Below, piece after piece: positions 43,055 to 51,855 of a stretch of 64,000 nucleotides of DNA. The position numbers and the translations under genes are program-made. Source of the DNA: Nocardia cyriacigeorgica (GTDB lineage Bacteria; Actinomycetota; Actinomycetes; Mycobacteriales; Mycobacteriaceae); assembly GCF_005863245.1 (NCBI RefSeq), contig NZ_VBUT01000011.1, positions 186,001 through 250,000 of the forward strand, given 5' to 3'. Position 1 is the stretch's first letter, and each line of letters opens with the position of its first letter. Below the pieces are notes generated by a model, which was not told where the DNA came from, ran no database searches, and saw only the letters and a list, made by a program, of their open reading frames with translations.

Positions 43055-43716
43055 TCGTGCTCACCCCAAACCAGCGCTATCGTTTCCACACCCGCGACGG
43101 CTCCCCCTCCGACGAGGCCGTCATCCGCGAGACGTGGGTCGAGAACGTCTACCGCATCCACGACAGCGACATCGCCCACGACGGCGCCACATTCGTCGAC
43201 ATCGGCGCCAACATCGGCGCCGTCACCGTCTACGCGGCATCACGGAACCCGCGGGCCCGCGTCATCGCCGTCGAACCCGAACCGGACAACCTCGGCTACC
43301 TGCGGCGCAACCTGGCCACCAACGAGGTCGGCGGCCAGGTGTACGTGGTCCCGGTCGCCGTGTCCGCTGCGGCAGGCGCCGGCTGGATCGCCGCCCGACA
43401 CGGCAACAGCGCTCTCACCGACGTCGAAGAGCCCGGCAGCACCCGAGTTCACATCGTGACGCTGGCCGAGCTGTTCGACGAGCACGGCGTCCGCGAGGCC
43501 GACTTCCTCAAGATCGACGTCGAGGGCGCCGAGTACGACATCATCGCCGGCACCGACCTCGCCACCCTGTGGCGCATCAAGGCGATCGCCCTCGAATTCG
43601 ACGCCGCAGCCGACCACGTGTTCGGGCCGATGATCGCGAAGCTCGCCAAGGTGTTCGGCATCGAGATCCTCGGCTCACCGGAGCGCGGCGGCTACATCTA
43701 CGGGCGACGGTACTGA
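43051..43716 (+). CDS. FkbM-family methyltransferase
   Basis: A 221-residue protein starting in an ATGA overlap with the first glycosyltransferase. AdoMet-binding signature FVDIGANIGAVTVYA (near residue 50), then VIAVEPEP, and the family motif DFLKIDVEGAEYDIIAG (~150-166). FkbM enzymes O-methylate sugars or small acceptors, so this one may cap the glycan built by its neighbours. Confidence 0.85.
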   Translation: MIVLTPNQRYRFHTRDGSPSDEAVIRETWVENVYRIHDSDIAHDGATFVDIGANIGAVTVYAASRNPRARVIAVEPEPDNLGYLRRNLATNEVGGQVYVVPVAVSAAAGAGWIAARHGNSALTDVEEPGSTRVHIVTLAELFDEHGVREADFLKIDVEGAEYDIIAGTDLATLWRIKAIALEFDAAADHVFGPMIAKLAKVFGIEILGSPERGGYIYGRRY

Positions 43717-44747
43717 TGCGCATCGGACTCATCGCCCGCGCCGAAAACACCGGACTCGGCACCCAGACCTGGGAATTCGCCCGCCACATGCACCCCACCA
43801 AGACGCTGGTCGTCGACCTCGCTACCAGCCGGGGCCGCCAACTGTATCCGCAACGATTCCCGGGCGCGAAAATTGTTCAGGGATTACCGGACCGCGCTCA
43901 CTTAGAAGAGTTCGTCGACGGCCTCGACGTGGTCTTCACATGTGAGACCCCGTACAACTACGACCTGTTCACTCTCACGCGCGCCGCGGGTGTGGGCAGC
44001 GTGCTGCAGTACAACTTCGAGTTCCTCGACTACCTGCAACGCCGCGACCTCCCGCGCCCGACCATCCTCGCCGCGCCCAGCCCGTGGCACATCGATGACG
44101 TCGACGGCGCGGTCCCGCTGCCGGTACCGGTCGACCTCGAGCGGTTCCCGCCCCGCAAGCGCTCCGGCCACGCAACGCGGTTCCTGCATCTCGTCGGGCG
44201 CCCCGCGATCCACGATCGAAACGGCACCGCCGACTTCGTCGAGGCCTTGCGGTACGTGCGCTCGACGATCACGGTCACGATCAAATGCCAGGATCCCGCC
44301 TACGTGACCCGGCTCCCGCTCGGCCTCGTGCCCGACAACGTCACCCTGACCGTCGATGTCAGCGACACCCCGAACTACTGGGACAACTACCACGCCGATG
44401 TTTTGGTGATGCCGCGCCGCTTCGGCGGCCTGTTCCTGCCCATCAACGAGGCCCTGGCTGCGGGCATGCCGACGATCATGCCCGACATCAGCCCCAACAA
44501 CACGTGGCTGCCTCACGAGTGGCTGGTGCCCGCGCGGCGGGTCGGCGAATTCCGGGCCCGCTCCATGATCGACCTGTACACCGTGGATCACCGGGCGTTG
44601 GCGGCCAAGATTGACCAGTTCGCCAGCGACGACGCGTTTTTCGTCGACGCGCAGAAGCGGGCGCGGTGGATAGCCGAGCAACGATCGTGGCCGACCCTCA
44701 GACCCGTCTACGAGCGGGTCCTGCGGCAGGCGGCCCGCGATGCTTAG
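43716..44747 (+). CDS. GT-B glycosyltransferase (group 1-like)
   Basis: A 343-residue protein starting MRIGLIARAENTGLGTQTW in a TGATG overlap. It has the GT4-like N-terminal Gly-Leu-Gly loop (NTGLGTQTWEFARHM) and a late VMPRRFGGLFLPINEALAAG (~residues 230-252), the usual donor-binding E. ...EALAAG pattern. The chain is otherwise typical in length. It belongs to the same coupled cluster. Confidence 0.8.
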   Translation: MRIGLIARAENTGLGTQTWEFARHMHPTKTLVVDLATSRGRQLYPQRFPGAKIVQGLPDRAHLEEFVDGLDVVFTCETPYNYDLFTLTRAAGVGSVLQYNFEFLDYLQRRDLPRPTILAAPSPWHIDDVDGAVPLPVPVDLERFPPRKRSGHATRFLHLVGRPAIHDRNGTADFVEALRYVRSTITVTIKCQDPAYVTRLPLGLVPDNVTLTVDVSDTPNYWDNYHADVLVMPRRFGGLFLPINEALAAGMPTIMPDISPNNTWLPHEWLVPARRVGEFRARSMIDLYTVDHRALAAKIDQFASDDAFFVDAQKRARWIAEQRSWPTLRPVYERVLRQAARDA

Positions 44748-45381
44748 CGTCGCGTTCGGGGTAGTCGCGCACCGAGCGCGGCGCGAGGCCGCGCTCCAGC
44801 TGGCGGACCCGCTCGGCGCCTACGTCAGCATCGACGACGGGACACTCGGCGCCGAGGCGAATCACCTACGTGTGTGGGAAGTCCTGGCCGACGCCTCCGC
44901 GGAATGGGTGTGCGTGCTCGAGGACGACGCCGTGCCGTCGCCGAACTTCCACCCACAGCTCACCGCGGCGCTCACCGTCGCGCCGTCACCGGTGGTCAGC
45001 CTGTACCTCGGCCGCTCCCGGCCGCCAGGTGTCCAGTCCAGAATTCAGAACGCGATCTGCCGACTCGACGCGGCGGGTGCCTGCTGGATCACTGCCGATC
45101 GAATGCTGCATGCGGTCGGGATCTGCGTGCGCGCCAACATGATCGACGACATGCTCGTCCACCTGCGCCGTACTCCCGATCGGTTCCCAGCCGACGAGCG
45201 GTACAACACCTGGCTGCGGGTGCGTCGGCACCGGGTGGCGTACGCGGTGCCGTCGCTGGTCGAGCACGCCGACGGCCCGACCCTGATCGAGCACCCGGAC
45301 CGACAGGCGCGCACCGAGCCGCGGCGCGCGTGGCGGGCAGGGTGGCGACCGGTCTGGTCGAGCAGGTCGGTTCGGCTCTAG
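44740..45381 (+). CDS. GT-A-like glycosyltransferase (GT25/GT2-type)
   Basis: A 213-residue protein whose ATG overlaps the previous gene by eight bases. The metal-binding acidic motif VCVLEDDAVPSPNF is near residue 60, followed by helices and AGACWITADRM. It is short for the family and may be a minimal catalytic domain. Its stop shares the CTAG at 45378-45381 with the stop of the opposing gene, so the two late transcripts meet tail to tail with no space for a terminator. Confidence 0.72.
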   Translation: MLSVAFGVVAHRARREAALQLADPLGAYVSIDDGTLGAEANHLRVWEVLADASAEWVCVLEDDAVPSPNFHPQLTAALTVAPSPVVSLYLGRSRPPGVQSRIQNAICRLDAAGACWITADRMLHAVGICVRANMIDDMLVHLRRTPDRFPADERYNTWLRVRRHRVAYAVPSLVEHADGPTLIEHPDRQARTEPRRAWRAGWRPVWSSRSVRL

Positions 45382-45803
45382 CTGAGCTGGGTGTCCTGGA
45401 GGCGGGCGATTTCCTCGAGCGCGGCGTTGAGCAGGAAGGGGCGCGCCCGGGTGCCGGGGTGATTGACCTTGGCGGCGAACACGGTTCGGCCGCCGATCTG
45501 AAACCGCAGCGCTTTCGCGCGCCGCGGCCGGATCACGTGGGGCGCGGTGCCGTCGTGGACGAATCGGCTGTAGTTGGCGTGGCTGGTGACCCCGCCGAAT
45601 ACACGCCGACCGTCAGCGGACACCGTGATCGGGTCCTGGCGGATCATGCGCCGCATGTTGCCGGTGTCGACCGGTGCCCGCTGACTGGCGTTGGCCTCGA
45701 TCCGGCGCGACAGGCGCGCCACCGCGCGCACAAGCAGCCCTTGCCGACCGGTCAGCTCGCGCGCCAGCTGCTGTTCGTCGATCCGGAACACGACCCTAGC
45801 CAC
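45378..45803 (-). CDS. HK97 gp10-like head-tail (tail completion) protein
   Basis: A 141-residue protein with a GTG start at 45803 preceded by GGAGG. The gp10-type signature is clear: ASQRAPVDTGNMRRMI, then YSRFVHDGTAPHVI and HPGTRARPFLLNAALEE. Such proteins complete the tail end of the head-tail joint. It is on the minus strand, opposite the head genes. It is last in its transcript. Confidence 0.82.
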   Translation of the reverse strand: MARVVFRIDEQQLARELTGRQGLLVRAVARLSRRIEANASQRAPVDTGNMRRMIRQDPITVSADGRRVFGGVTSHANYSRFVHDGTAPHVIRPRRAKALRFQIGGRTVFAAKVNHPGTRARPFLLNAALEEIARLQDTQLS

Positions 45804-45975
45804 CGCAGCCTCCGAGGTGGTTGATCTTCGCCATCTCCAACATGCCGGCCAACGTGATCGGGTCCAGCGGGCGCCCGGTCTCGTCGAGCGCGCTGGAGAA
45901 CAGGTGCTGCCCGTTCTCGCTGATGTGCCGCTCGATCACGATGCGCGCCACCACCGCGCACTCCTCGCTGCTCAT
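45796..45975 (-). CDS. Small connector-region protein
   Basis: A 59-residue protein (MSSEECAVVARIVIERHISE...) overlapping the next start by eight bases. It is too small to classify, and belongs to the coupled connector unit. Confidence 0.55.
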   Translation of the reverse strand: MSSEECAVVARIVIERHISENGQHLFSSALDETGRPLDPITLAGMLEMAKINHLGGCGG

Positions 45976-45976
45976 T

Positions 45977-46513
45977 TCAGGACTTCTTGCGGAGTTGGAT
46001 GTGGATCCATTGCGTCCACGCGATGACACCGCCCTCCGGCCCGTACGGCTCACCAGCGCCGAGCATCGTGTCGACAGCCACCTTTTCCTCGATGGATACC
46101 TGAGCGCGCAGCAGGGCCTGGTCGAGGCGGAAGCTGTCGTCGAGCTGCACCTGCGCCTCACGTTCCCATTGCTCCCACGTCGGCCTCGCCGCGGTGACAG
46201 CACAGCGCATGACACCACCCTCGATCGTGAGGGCCATCGGATCGAGGCAGCCGGCCTTACGGCCCGGCCGTTCGTCAGGCAGCTCCGAGGTACGGAAACG
46301 GCGCACCACCCGAACCCACAGCATCGGGGACGCACACTTGCACTGGGAGCTGTGACCCATCCACGCCGCCACGGGGAGCCCGTCGCCGGCGAAGAACCGC
46401 ACGTCCTCGCTGCCACCGCCTAGCGGGGGCGTGGTCTGTGCTTCGCTGAATGCCCACCGCATCGCCTCCATCGTGAGGCCGACCGCGACCAGAGCAGGAT
46501 CAGTATCGGCCAT
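45977..46513 (-). CDS. Head-tail connector-region protein
   Basis: A 178-residue protein starting MADTDPALVAVGLTMEAMRW with GGTGAGGTGA upstream. It contains a Cys-rich segment (SSQCKCASPMLWVRVVRRFR) and a helical second half. The tight spacing between a connector and the gp10-like gene suggests a neck or tail-terminator role; the sequence itself is not diagnostic. Confidence 0.55.
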   Translation of the reverse strand: MADTDPALVAVGLTMEAMRWAFSEAQTTPPLGGGSEDVRFFAGDGLPVAAWMGHSSQCKCASPMLWVRVVRRFRTSELPDERPGRKAGCLDPMALTIEGGVMRCAVTAARPTWEQWEREAQVQLDDSFRLDQALLRAQVSIEEKVAVDTMLGAGEPYGPEGGVIAWTQWIHIQLRKKS

Positions 46514-46516
46514 GGC

Positions 46517-47254
46517 TCACCTCACCTTCGGCCGGGCCGCGACCCGGGCTGGGTTGACGGCGCGGATCCACATGTCGATGGTGTCGATGCCGGTGAGGCC
46601 GGCGCCGAAAAGGTCGGTCGGGTCGATCATCTGGATTGAGACGCCTTGGCGGGTGATTTGCTGTACCCGTTTCGGTAGCTGGCATTCGTCGCCGGAGCAG
46701 GCGTTGAAGAACTCGAGCGCGAGCTTGCCGACATGCGTGGCCGCGCCGGGCGGCGGTGGGTAGCCGCGCTGGTAGGTGACCGTCCATGTCCCCGGCTCAC
46801 CGGCCGGGGCGCGGAGGTTTTGCCGCGGCCAGGTAGCGCCGCCGGTGCGGTATAGGTAGTCGCCCTCGAGCTTCCACTCGGACGGGTCGAGGTCGGTGCC
46901 TTCGATGGTCACCTTGGTCACCGATTGCACCGGGCCGGGCAGGTGCACCACGGTCAGGCCGGTGCGGCTGCAGCGGCCGAGGCAGCCGCAGGAGATGTTG
47001 CGCCAGGCGCCGCCCTCCCACACCGGGAACGGGCCCGGAGCCAGCTGGCCAGGAACGGCACCGAGGTACAGGACGTCGTCATCACAGGGTGTCGGGCATG
47101 GCCGCGCGACCGCGGGGCAGACACCGAACTGCCTCGCTGTCAGCGACCACAGCACGAACACCGCACAGTCGGCGGCGTACTGCATCCGCTCCTTATCGGT
47201 GTCGGTGCACAGCTCCGGCCAGCAGGAACGGTCGATAGGCCACTGGCAGTCCAT
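46517..47254 (-). CDS. Head-tail connector/adaptor, Cys-rich
   Basis: A 245-residue protein starting MDCQWPIDRSCWPELC at 47254. A longer start at 47263 would lie inside the late motif, and the motif's 7-base spacing fits 47254. The N-terminus is helical (ERMQYAADCAVFVLWSLTAR), typical of adaptor proteins; a central Cys-rich block (CPAVARPCPTPC, CGCLGRC) and a beta-rich end (WTVTYQRGYPPPPGA) follow. It leads the leaderless connector transcript. Confidence 0.7.
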   Translation of the reverse strand: MDCQWPIDRSCWPELCTDTDKERMQYAADCAVFVLWSLTARQFGVCPAVARPCPTPCDDDVLYLGAVPGQLAPGPFPVWEGGAWRNISCGCLGRCSRTGLTVVHLPGPVQSVTKVTIEGTDLDPSEWKLEGDYLYRTGGATWPRQNLRAPAGEPGTWTVTYQRGYPPPPGAATHVGKLALEFFNACSGDECQLPKRVQQITRQGVSIQMIDPTDLFGAGLTGIDTIDMWIRAVNPARVAARPKVR

Positions 47255-47261
47255 GCCGGTC

Positions 47262-47283
47262 ACGCTACGAGCGGCGGGTGCAC
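47262..47283 (-). promoter_or_regulatory. Late motif copy 6, upstream of connector unit
   Basis: On the minus strand: GTGCAC-N10-TAGCGT, then 7 bases to the ATG at 47254. It sits directly after the endolysin stop. Confidence 0.8.
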
Positions 47284-47284
47284 G

Positions 47285-48526
47285 CTATCGGGCATCGCGG
47301 ATCGCGGCAGCGATCCGATCGGGCAGCTCGTCGATGCTCTGCTGCAGCCGGTCCAGCTTCGCCGGAACGTCGATGCTGGCTTCGTGCACGCGGGCGTCAG
47401 CGTTGAGGACGAACCCGGCCAGCGTGTCGATCGGCTTCTTCGGGTCGTCGGCGTACTTCGATCGCGACGGATACCACTGCGTCACCTCGCGGTGGATATC
47501 GGCGAGCTGCTTGGCCTGTTCGGGGGTCATGTCGTCCTCCTCGGTTCGGTTTGTCATGTCCAGCAGGACATCCCAGGGAAACGCTGGTCCTGGGTCGGTG
47601 TGGTCGGTGGCGTGCCAGGCATCGACGGTGTCGTTGTGTCCGCCGACGCCGGCGAGCCCGGCGCGCATCTGGGCGCCGGTGATCTTGCGCAGCGGGATCC
47701 CGTACCGGGCGTGCCAGTCCCGCAGGACGCGCGCGCCGGCGGCGAGCTGCGCCGGCCGGGACAGCCATTCCTCGCGGGTCTGCCGCGCGTACCCGAGGAA
47801 GCACAGATGCAGACCGAGCTCGTTGGCAGGGCTGCCCGCGGCCCAGGGCACGTAGTTGTCGTCGTTGCTGCGGCCGATCCGGCCGTCACCACCGACGACG
47901 ATCGTGTAGGAGGCCTGGCTGGTGGGCTTGGCGAGATACCCGAGCAGACCGTCCACCGACCCGGATGCGGGGCCTTCGTTGGTGTGGATGATCGCCAACC
48001 GGCATCGGCGCGGATCCCGCGGCCCGGAGTCGTTGGGCGACAGGATCGTCACGTCGGCTTGCAGCTGGTTGCCCATGGCAGTGCCTCCTGGTGCTGGGGT
48101 TTCGGGTTCGGCCGCGCCGGCAAGCCACGGCATCGGGTCGAGACGGTCCGGTCCGGGCGGCGCCCAGACCAGGCGGTGGACCTCGAAATGCAGGTGCGGG
48201 TCTACATCCCCGTTCGTTCGCCGGTCCGGGTTGATGTGTGCGATTCGCTGCCCCGCGGTGACCGCCTGTCCGACGCGCACCTCCGGGACAACGTGCCCGT
48301 AGACGGTGGTGCCGGATCCCGACTCGGTCGGATGGTCGATGACGACCCAGCGGCCGAACCCGGACGCGGCCCCGGCATGGATCACGGTGCCGGCCTGCGC
48401 GGCGTACACAGGCATGCCTGCGGATCCTCCGGGGCGGCCGAAGTCGGTGCCCCAGTGGAACGTGCCCCACCGTGGACCGAACCCGGATGTCACGGTGCGG
48501 CCTGCGCCGAGCGGCCAATACCTCAT
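47285..48526 (-). CDS. Endolysin: M23 peptidase plus amidase
   Basis: A 413-residue protein starting MRYWPLGAGRTVTSGFG with GAGGAC upstream. An M23 endopeptidase (residues ~1-130) keeps the zinc ligands in HWGTDFG and HLHFEVH. An amidase_2 domain (~155-325) keeps IIHTNEG, GGHNDT and HTDPG. The C-terminus is a short coiled coil (LDRLQQSIDELPDRIAAAI). It should cut peptide cross-links and the muramyl-peptide bond. No LysB-type esterase follows. Confidence 0.9.
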   Translation of the reverse strand: MRYWPLGAGRTVTSGFGPRWGTFHWGTDFGRPGGSAGMPVYAAQAGTVIHAGAASGFGRWVVIDHPTESGSGTTVYGHVVPEVRVGQAVTAGQRIAHINPDRRTNGDVDPHLHFEVHRLVWAPPGPDRLDPMPWLAGAAEPETPAPGGTAMGNQLQADVTILSPNDSGPRDPRRCRLAIIHTNEGPASGSVDGLLGYLAKPTSQASYTIVVGGDGRIGRSNDDNYVPWAAGSPANELGLHLCFLGYARQTREEWLSRPAQLAAGARVLRDWHARYGIPLRKITGAQMRAGLAGVGGHNDTVDAWHATDHTDPGPAFPWDVLLDMTNRTEEDDMTPEQAKQLADIHREVTQWYPSRSKYADDPKKPIDTLAGFVLNADARVHEASIDVPAKLDRLQQSIDELPDRIAAAIRDAR

Positions 48527-48533
48527 GGCGTCC

Positions 48534-48923
48534 TCACGATCCGGGCGGGACGAGGTCGGTGTTCTTCGGGTACATCGTGACGACCGGAGCCTCCCCCGTG
48601 ACCCCGACCAGCGGAGGGGTCCACAACGGCACCTCGTATACCCACAGGAACAGCTCGTTGTTGACGAATGCGACCGCGCCGTCGATGCCCGAGTGGCGGG
48701 GCCGGTACGGCGGCGGCCCGCCGACGAGGTCTGTCTCGAACGGGAGCACATCAGTGCGGATCAATTGCCACCCGCTGGTGGCCTCAGTCGGAATGTCCTG
48801 CGCCTCCCAGAATGTGGCGATCACGTCGCCGTCCATAGCAGCCCAGCGGAGCTGCCGCCCGCCTGTCGGGACCGCCGACCAGTCGGTAGACGGGATGACG
48901 TTCAGTCGGTGCAGCATTGTCAT
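48534..48923 (-). CDS. Hypothetical tail-region protein
   Basis: A 129-residue, beta-rich protein starting MTMLHRLNVIPSTDWSAV with AGGAGA upstream. It ends seven bases before the endolysin start. Trp/Pro-rich strands suggest a small tail-tip or fibre-associated protein; I do not recognise the family. Confidence 0.5.
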   Translation of the reverse strand: MTMLHRLNVIPSTDWSAVPTGGRQLRWAAMDGDVIATFWEAQDIPTEATSGWQLIRTDVLPFETDLVGGPPPYRPRHSGIDGAVAFVNNELFLWVYEVPLWTPPLVGVTGEAPVVTMYPKNTDLVPPGS

Positions 48924-48947
48924 TGAGATCTCCTGCCTATCTGTTGG

Positions 48948-50198
48948 TTACAGGCCAACCACGCCGGCTACGGTTGCCGCCATCAGCTGGGAGCCCTTGA
49001 AGCTCGGGTGGATGAGGTCGGTGGTCATGTCGACCTGGAGCGCGGTGGCGTTCAGAGAGGGCCTCATGACGAAGTCGAAGTCGATGAATCCGGCTGCCCC
49101 GTAGGGCAGTGAGGCCATCCACTCGTTGGTGAAGATCCGGTAGTTGTGCCGGGTCGTGTTCCCTGAGAGGTTGTCGGTGCGGGGGATAATCGCAGCGAGG
49201 TAGATCGGCGCGCTGTCGCCGATCACGGACCGGATTTGAGTCATGAGCGCTGTCAGATCATCTTTGAACTGCGCGTCTGTCCGGTACGGCGTGGCGAAGA
49301 AGTCGTTGCTGCCGGTGGCGATGACCGCTCCATCCAGCTGCGCGGCGGCGAGGTCCATGCGGCTGAAAAACTGGGGAAACACCGTGGTCAGGAACTGGTG
49401 GGTTTGGATCCCTGCCAGCGACATGTTCAGCACGAGCGCGTTGTTGCGGGCTGCCCACATCTGCGGGTACGACATCCACAATGGTTGCGGGATGATGTTC
49501 GCGCCCGAGGTGCCGCGGACGCCGGTGACGCCTTCGGAGATGGAGTCACCGACCCACAGCCACGCCGACCGGGTGGTGGTGCACTCGTACTCGACCACGA
49601 AATCCAAAGGGATGCCGCCATGGATCGTCCCGGATGACGTGGCCGGGTTCAGTGCGGTCGAGAAGTTGTTCCAGTAGAAGCACTCGCCCCAGGTGTTTTG
49701 GACAGCGAGGCTGGCCGCGGTCTGGTATCCGATGCCGATCAGGTACTCGACGCCTGCCTCGAACTGGTTGGCGGGGTTGGTGACCCAGGGTGAGGTGTAC
49801 CAGCTGCCGTCTCCGGGGATCGCGAAATCACCGGAGACGATGGTGGTGGCGGTGTTGCCGACGAATCCGCCGGTGCGGGAGGTGGTTCCGGCGCCGGAGG
49901 TGACGCGGGCCGCGCGGCCGACGATGATGCCTTTGCCGGTGAATCCGGTTTTCGCGACGCCGGTCATGCCGTAGTTGCGCATTTTGATCCGCCACCGTGT
50001 CGAGGTGACCGGGATTCGGATCGCGGTGCGCAGTCCGGCCTGGGTGTTGACGGTGGTATTGGTCCCTGGGACGGACCCGTCCATGCCGCCGTTGCAGTAG
50101 GAGATGATGCGGGTGACCGGGGCTGGGCCTGGCAGGTCAGCCAACCGCACCGCGTCCGGGTCGGCGGCCGGTGCGGGGCCGAGCAGTTTGGTCGTCAT
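48948..50198 (-). CDS. Tail-associated SGNH/GDSL hydrolase
   Basis: A 416-residue protein. Residues ~1-200 are a beta-rich carrier domain. Residues ~210-416 are an SGNH hydrolase: block I WVGDSISEG (~215), block III ATGSND (~300) and block V DLIHPS (~395) are all present. Enzymes of this class deacetylate or de-esterify glycans. In a virion it may trim a host surface polysaccharide before adsorption. The ATG overlaps the preceding fibre gene's stop. Confidence 0.82.
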   Translation of the reverse strand: MTTKLLGPAPAADPDAVRLADLPGPAPVTRIISYCNGGMDGSVPGTNTTVNTQAGLRTAIRIPVTSTRWRIKMRNYGMTGVAKTGFTGKGIIVGRAARVTSGAGTTSRTGGFVGNTATTIVSGDFAIPGDGSWYTSPWVTNPANQFEAGVEYLIGIGYQTAASLAVQNTWGECFYWNNFSTALNPATSSGTIHGGIPLDFVVEYECTTTRSAWLWVGDSISEGVTGVRGTSGANIIPQPLWMSYPQMWAARNNALVLNMSLAGIQTHQFLTTVFPQFFSRMDLAAAQLDGAVIATGSNDFFATPYRTDAQFKDDLTALMTQIRSVIGDSAPIYLAAIIPRTDNLSGNTTRHNYRIFTNEWMASLPYGAAGFIDFDFVMRPSLNATALQVDMTTDLIHPSFKGSQLMAATVAGVVGL

Positions 50199-50992
50199 CA
50201 GCCGTGTACCACCACGCGATACGCGTTCGCCGCCGGCGCCACCGCGAACACCGCGGTGATGGTGTTGGCGTCGGTGTGCACGATGTCCGGCACGACGCGC
50301 TCGAAGGTGGCGTTGTCGTACACCTGCACGGTGACGTCGCGGGTGCCGAGGTTGTGCGCCACAGGTATCGACGTGAGGCTGCCGTTGCCGATGTTAGCGG
50401 CGTACTTCCGTACGACGACACCGGTGTCGACGGCGAGGCCTGCACCGGACACCGACAGCCCGGAGCTGGGCGCGAGTTCCACGCTGATGCTGTTGCCGGT
50501 GATGTCGATGCCGTTGCCCGCGGTGTAGGAGGCGCCGCCGCCACCGAACTGCGACCACACGGTGGGGTCGGTACCGATGTCGATGGGGTTCGGCGCGGTC
50601 TGGACCCAGGCGGTGTCGCCGTTAGTGGTGCCCTCGGCCACGTAGACGGCGGTGCCGTCGACGATCTCGCCGTCATCGTCGGCGTCAGCTGCGCGGGTGA
50701 GCGCCGCGCTCGCCCCGGCCCAGACGTAGATGCCGTTCTCCGCGGTGGTGATCTGGTTCTTGAGCAGCACCCGGTCGCCGTTGGAGAGACTGACGCCGTC
50801 GATCGCGGCGCCGGGGGTGGCGACGGTGATATTGGCGGTGGAGGCGGCCCGGACCGCCTGCTTCCAGGAGAGGCCTGCCTGGCGCGCTTCGAGGGTCTGA
50901 AGGTTGACCGCATCCATTGGCGCGGATGGATCGGCGACGTTCTGGATGCGCTGTGCCTGGAGGTCCAGGCCGTTCATGATTTTCGTTGCCAT
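50198..50992 (-). CDS. Tail fibre protein
   Basis: A 264-residue protein with a strong AGGAGG ribosome-binding site. It begins MATKIMNGLDLQAQRIQNVA, like phage fibres with N-terminal trimerising repeats, then has hydrophobic-polar repeats (TADGDRVLLKNQ-like: LSNGDRVLLKNQITTAENGI) and a distal beta region. It is coupled to the SGNH hydrolase gene. Confidence 0.72.
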   Translation of the reverse strand: MATKIMNGLDLQAQRIQNVADPSAPMDAVNLQTLEARQAGLSWKQAVRAASTANITVATPGAAIDGVSLSNGDRVLLKNQITTAENGIYVWAGASAALTRAADADDDGEIVDGTAVYVAEGTTNGDTAWVQTAPNPIDIGTDPTVWSQFGGGGASYTAGNGIDITGNSISVELAPSSGLSVSGAGLAVDTGVVVRKYAANIGNGSLTSIPVAHNLGTRDVTVQVYDNATFERVVPDIVHTDANTITAVFAVAPAANAYRVVVHG

Positions 50993-51001
50993 ATCGGCCT
51001 C

Positions 51002-51268
51002 CTAGGCGAGTTCGGCGCGGCCCGCGGTCGGTGCCGCGAACGTGAGGGTGACGGTGTTCGGGTCGGGGAATTCGGCGTCAGGGATCACCTGCTGGCCGCC
51101 GACGATCACCAGCAGCGACAACGGCATTCGGCCGAAAGCGTGCGGGATCGTCCAGGTTGCTGCGGGGGTGTCTTGGATGTGCTCGTATCCGGCGTCGCCG
51201 GGTGGCCCGGGCGGGCCTGGCGGTCCGGGCAGCGGCACGAACGCTGAGCATGGGCAGGCGCAGGTCAT
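51002..51268 (-). CDS. Small fibre protein with collagen-like repeat
   Basis: An 88-residue protein starting MTCACPCSAFVPLPG. A short GPPGPPGPPGD collagen-like stretch (residues ~15-24) is followed by a beta-rich domain (ATWTIPHAFGRMPLSLLVIV). Collagen-like triplets often trimerise fibres. The ATG overlaps the upstream stop (ATGA). Confidence 0.65.
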   Translation of the reverse strand: MTCACPCSAFVPLPGPPGPPGPPGDAGYEHIQDTPAATWTIPHAFGRMPLSLLVIVGGQQVIPDAEFPDPNTVTLTFAAPTAGRAELA

Positions 51269-51600
51269 CAGCAGCTCCCCCGGTGGTAGACGCGCCCGGA
51301 CTTCCAGGTGTACGGCTCCAGGCCGGGGATGGAGAAGCGGATGCGGGCGTAGCTGTCGCGCGGGATCTTCGCCTGTGCAGCGGGGATGAGGAAGTTCAGC
51401 CACTCACCGGTGACGGTGCCGGTCACCGACAGCGACCAGCCCCACGGGTGGGAGAGTTCGAGGGTGGCGGTGAGGTCTGCCGGCCAACCGCCGCACGAAT
51501 GGAACGAGAGGTTGACGGGGTCGCCGCACACCACGTTGACCCGCAGGCCGCCGGGCACGTTGCCGCTGCCGGTGACCGAGGACGAGCAGCACGAGACCAT
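51268..51600 (-). CDS. LtfC-like small tail protein
   Basis: A 110-residue beta-rich protein starting MVSCCSSSVTGSGNVPG, with the pattern GWPADLTATLELSHPWGWSL recalling the LtfC-like sandwich found in actinophage tails. It is translated 7 bases after a late motif. Confidence 0.6.
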   Translation of the reverse strand: MVSCCSSSVTGSGNVPGGLRVNVVCGDPVNLSFHSCGGWPADLTATLELSHPWGWSLSVTGTVTGEWLNFLIPAAQAKIPRDSYARIRFSIPGLEPYTWKSGRVYHRGSC

Positions 51601-51607
51601 GACCCGG

Positions 51608-51629
51608 ACGGTAGGCGCGCGGGGTGCAC
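51608..51629 (-). promoter_or_regulatory. Late motif copy 7, upstream of fibre unit
   Basis: GTGCAC-N10-TACCGT on the minus strand, 7 bases before the ATG at 51600. Confidence 0.8.
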
Positions 51630-51636
51630 GCGCAGA

Positions 51637-51855
51637 TCAGCCGCGGGTTGTCGCTCCAGTTGGTGGGTTCCATGCGGCGACGGCTTCCTCGGCGGTCTGG
51701 CAGTCCGGGCAGATGGTGACTGCGCCGAGGTCGAGCACACCGGTCGGCACGATCCCGGCGACCGGGAACCGGAGGACGCTCGGCAGTGCGCACTGCTCGC
51801 ACCACAACCCCGTCTCCGGCTCACCCGCGGTCGGTGTTACCAGGGCTTCACGCAC
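51637..51855 (-). CDS. Small zinc-ribbon protein
   Basis: A 72-residue protein with a GTG start at 51855, overlapping the preceding gene by eight bases. CEQC and CPDC pairs (residues 19-22 and 49-52) form a likely zinc ribbon. Function unknown. Confidence 0.6.
   Translation of the reverse strand: MREALVTPTAGEPETGLWCEQCALPSVLRFPVAGIVPTGVLDLGAVTICPDCQTAEEAVAAWNPPTGATTRG

Noticed and set aside
46517..47263. Connector start codon at 47263
   Set aside because: It would place the start inside the late motif; 47254 gives the same 7-base spacing as the other leaderless copies.
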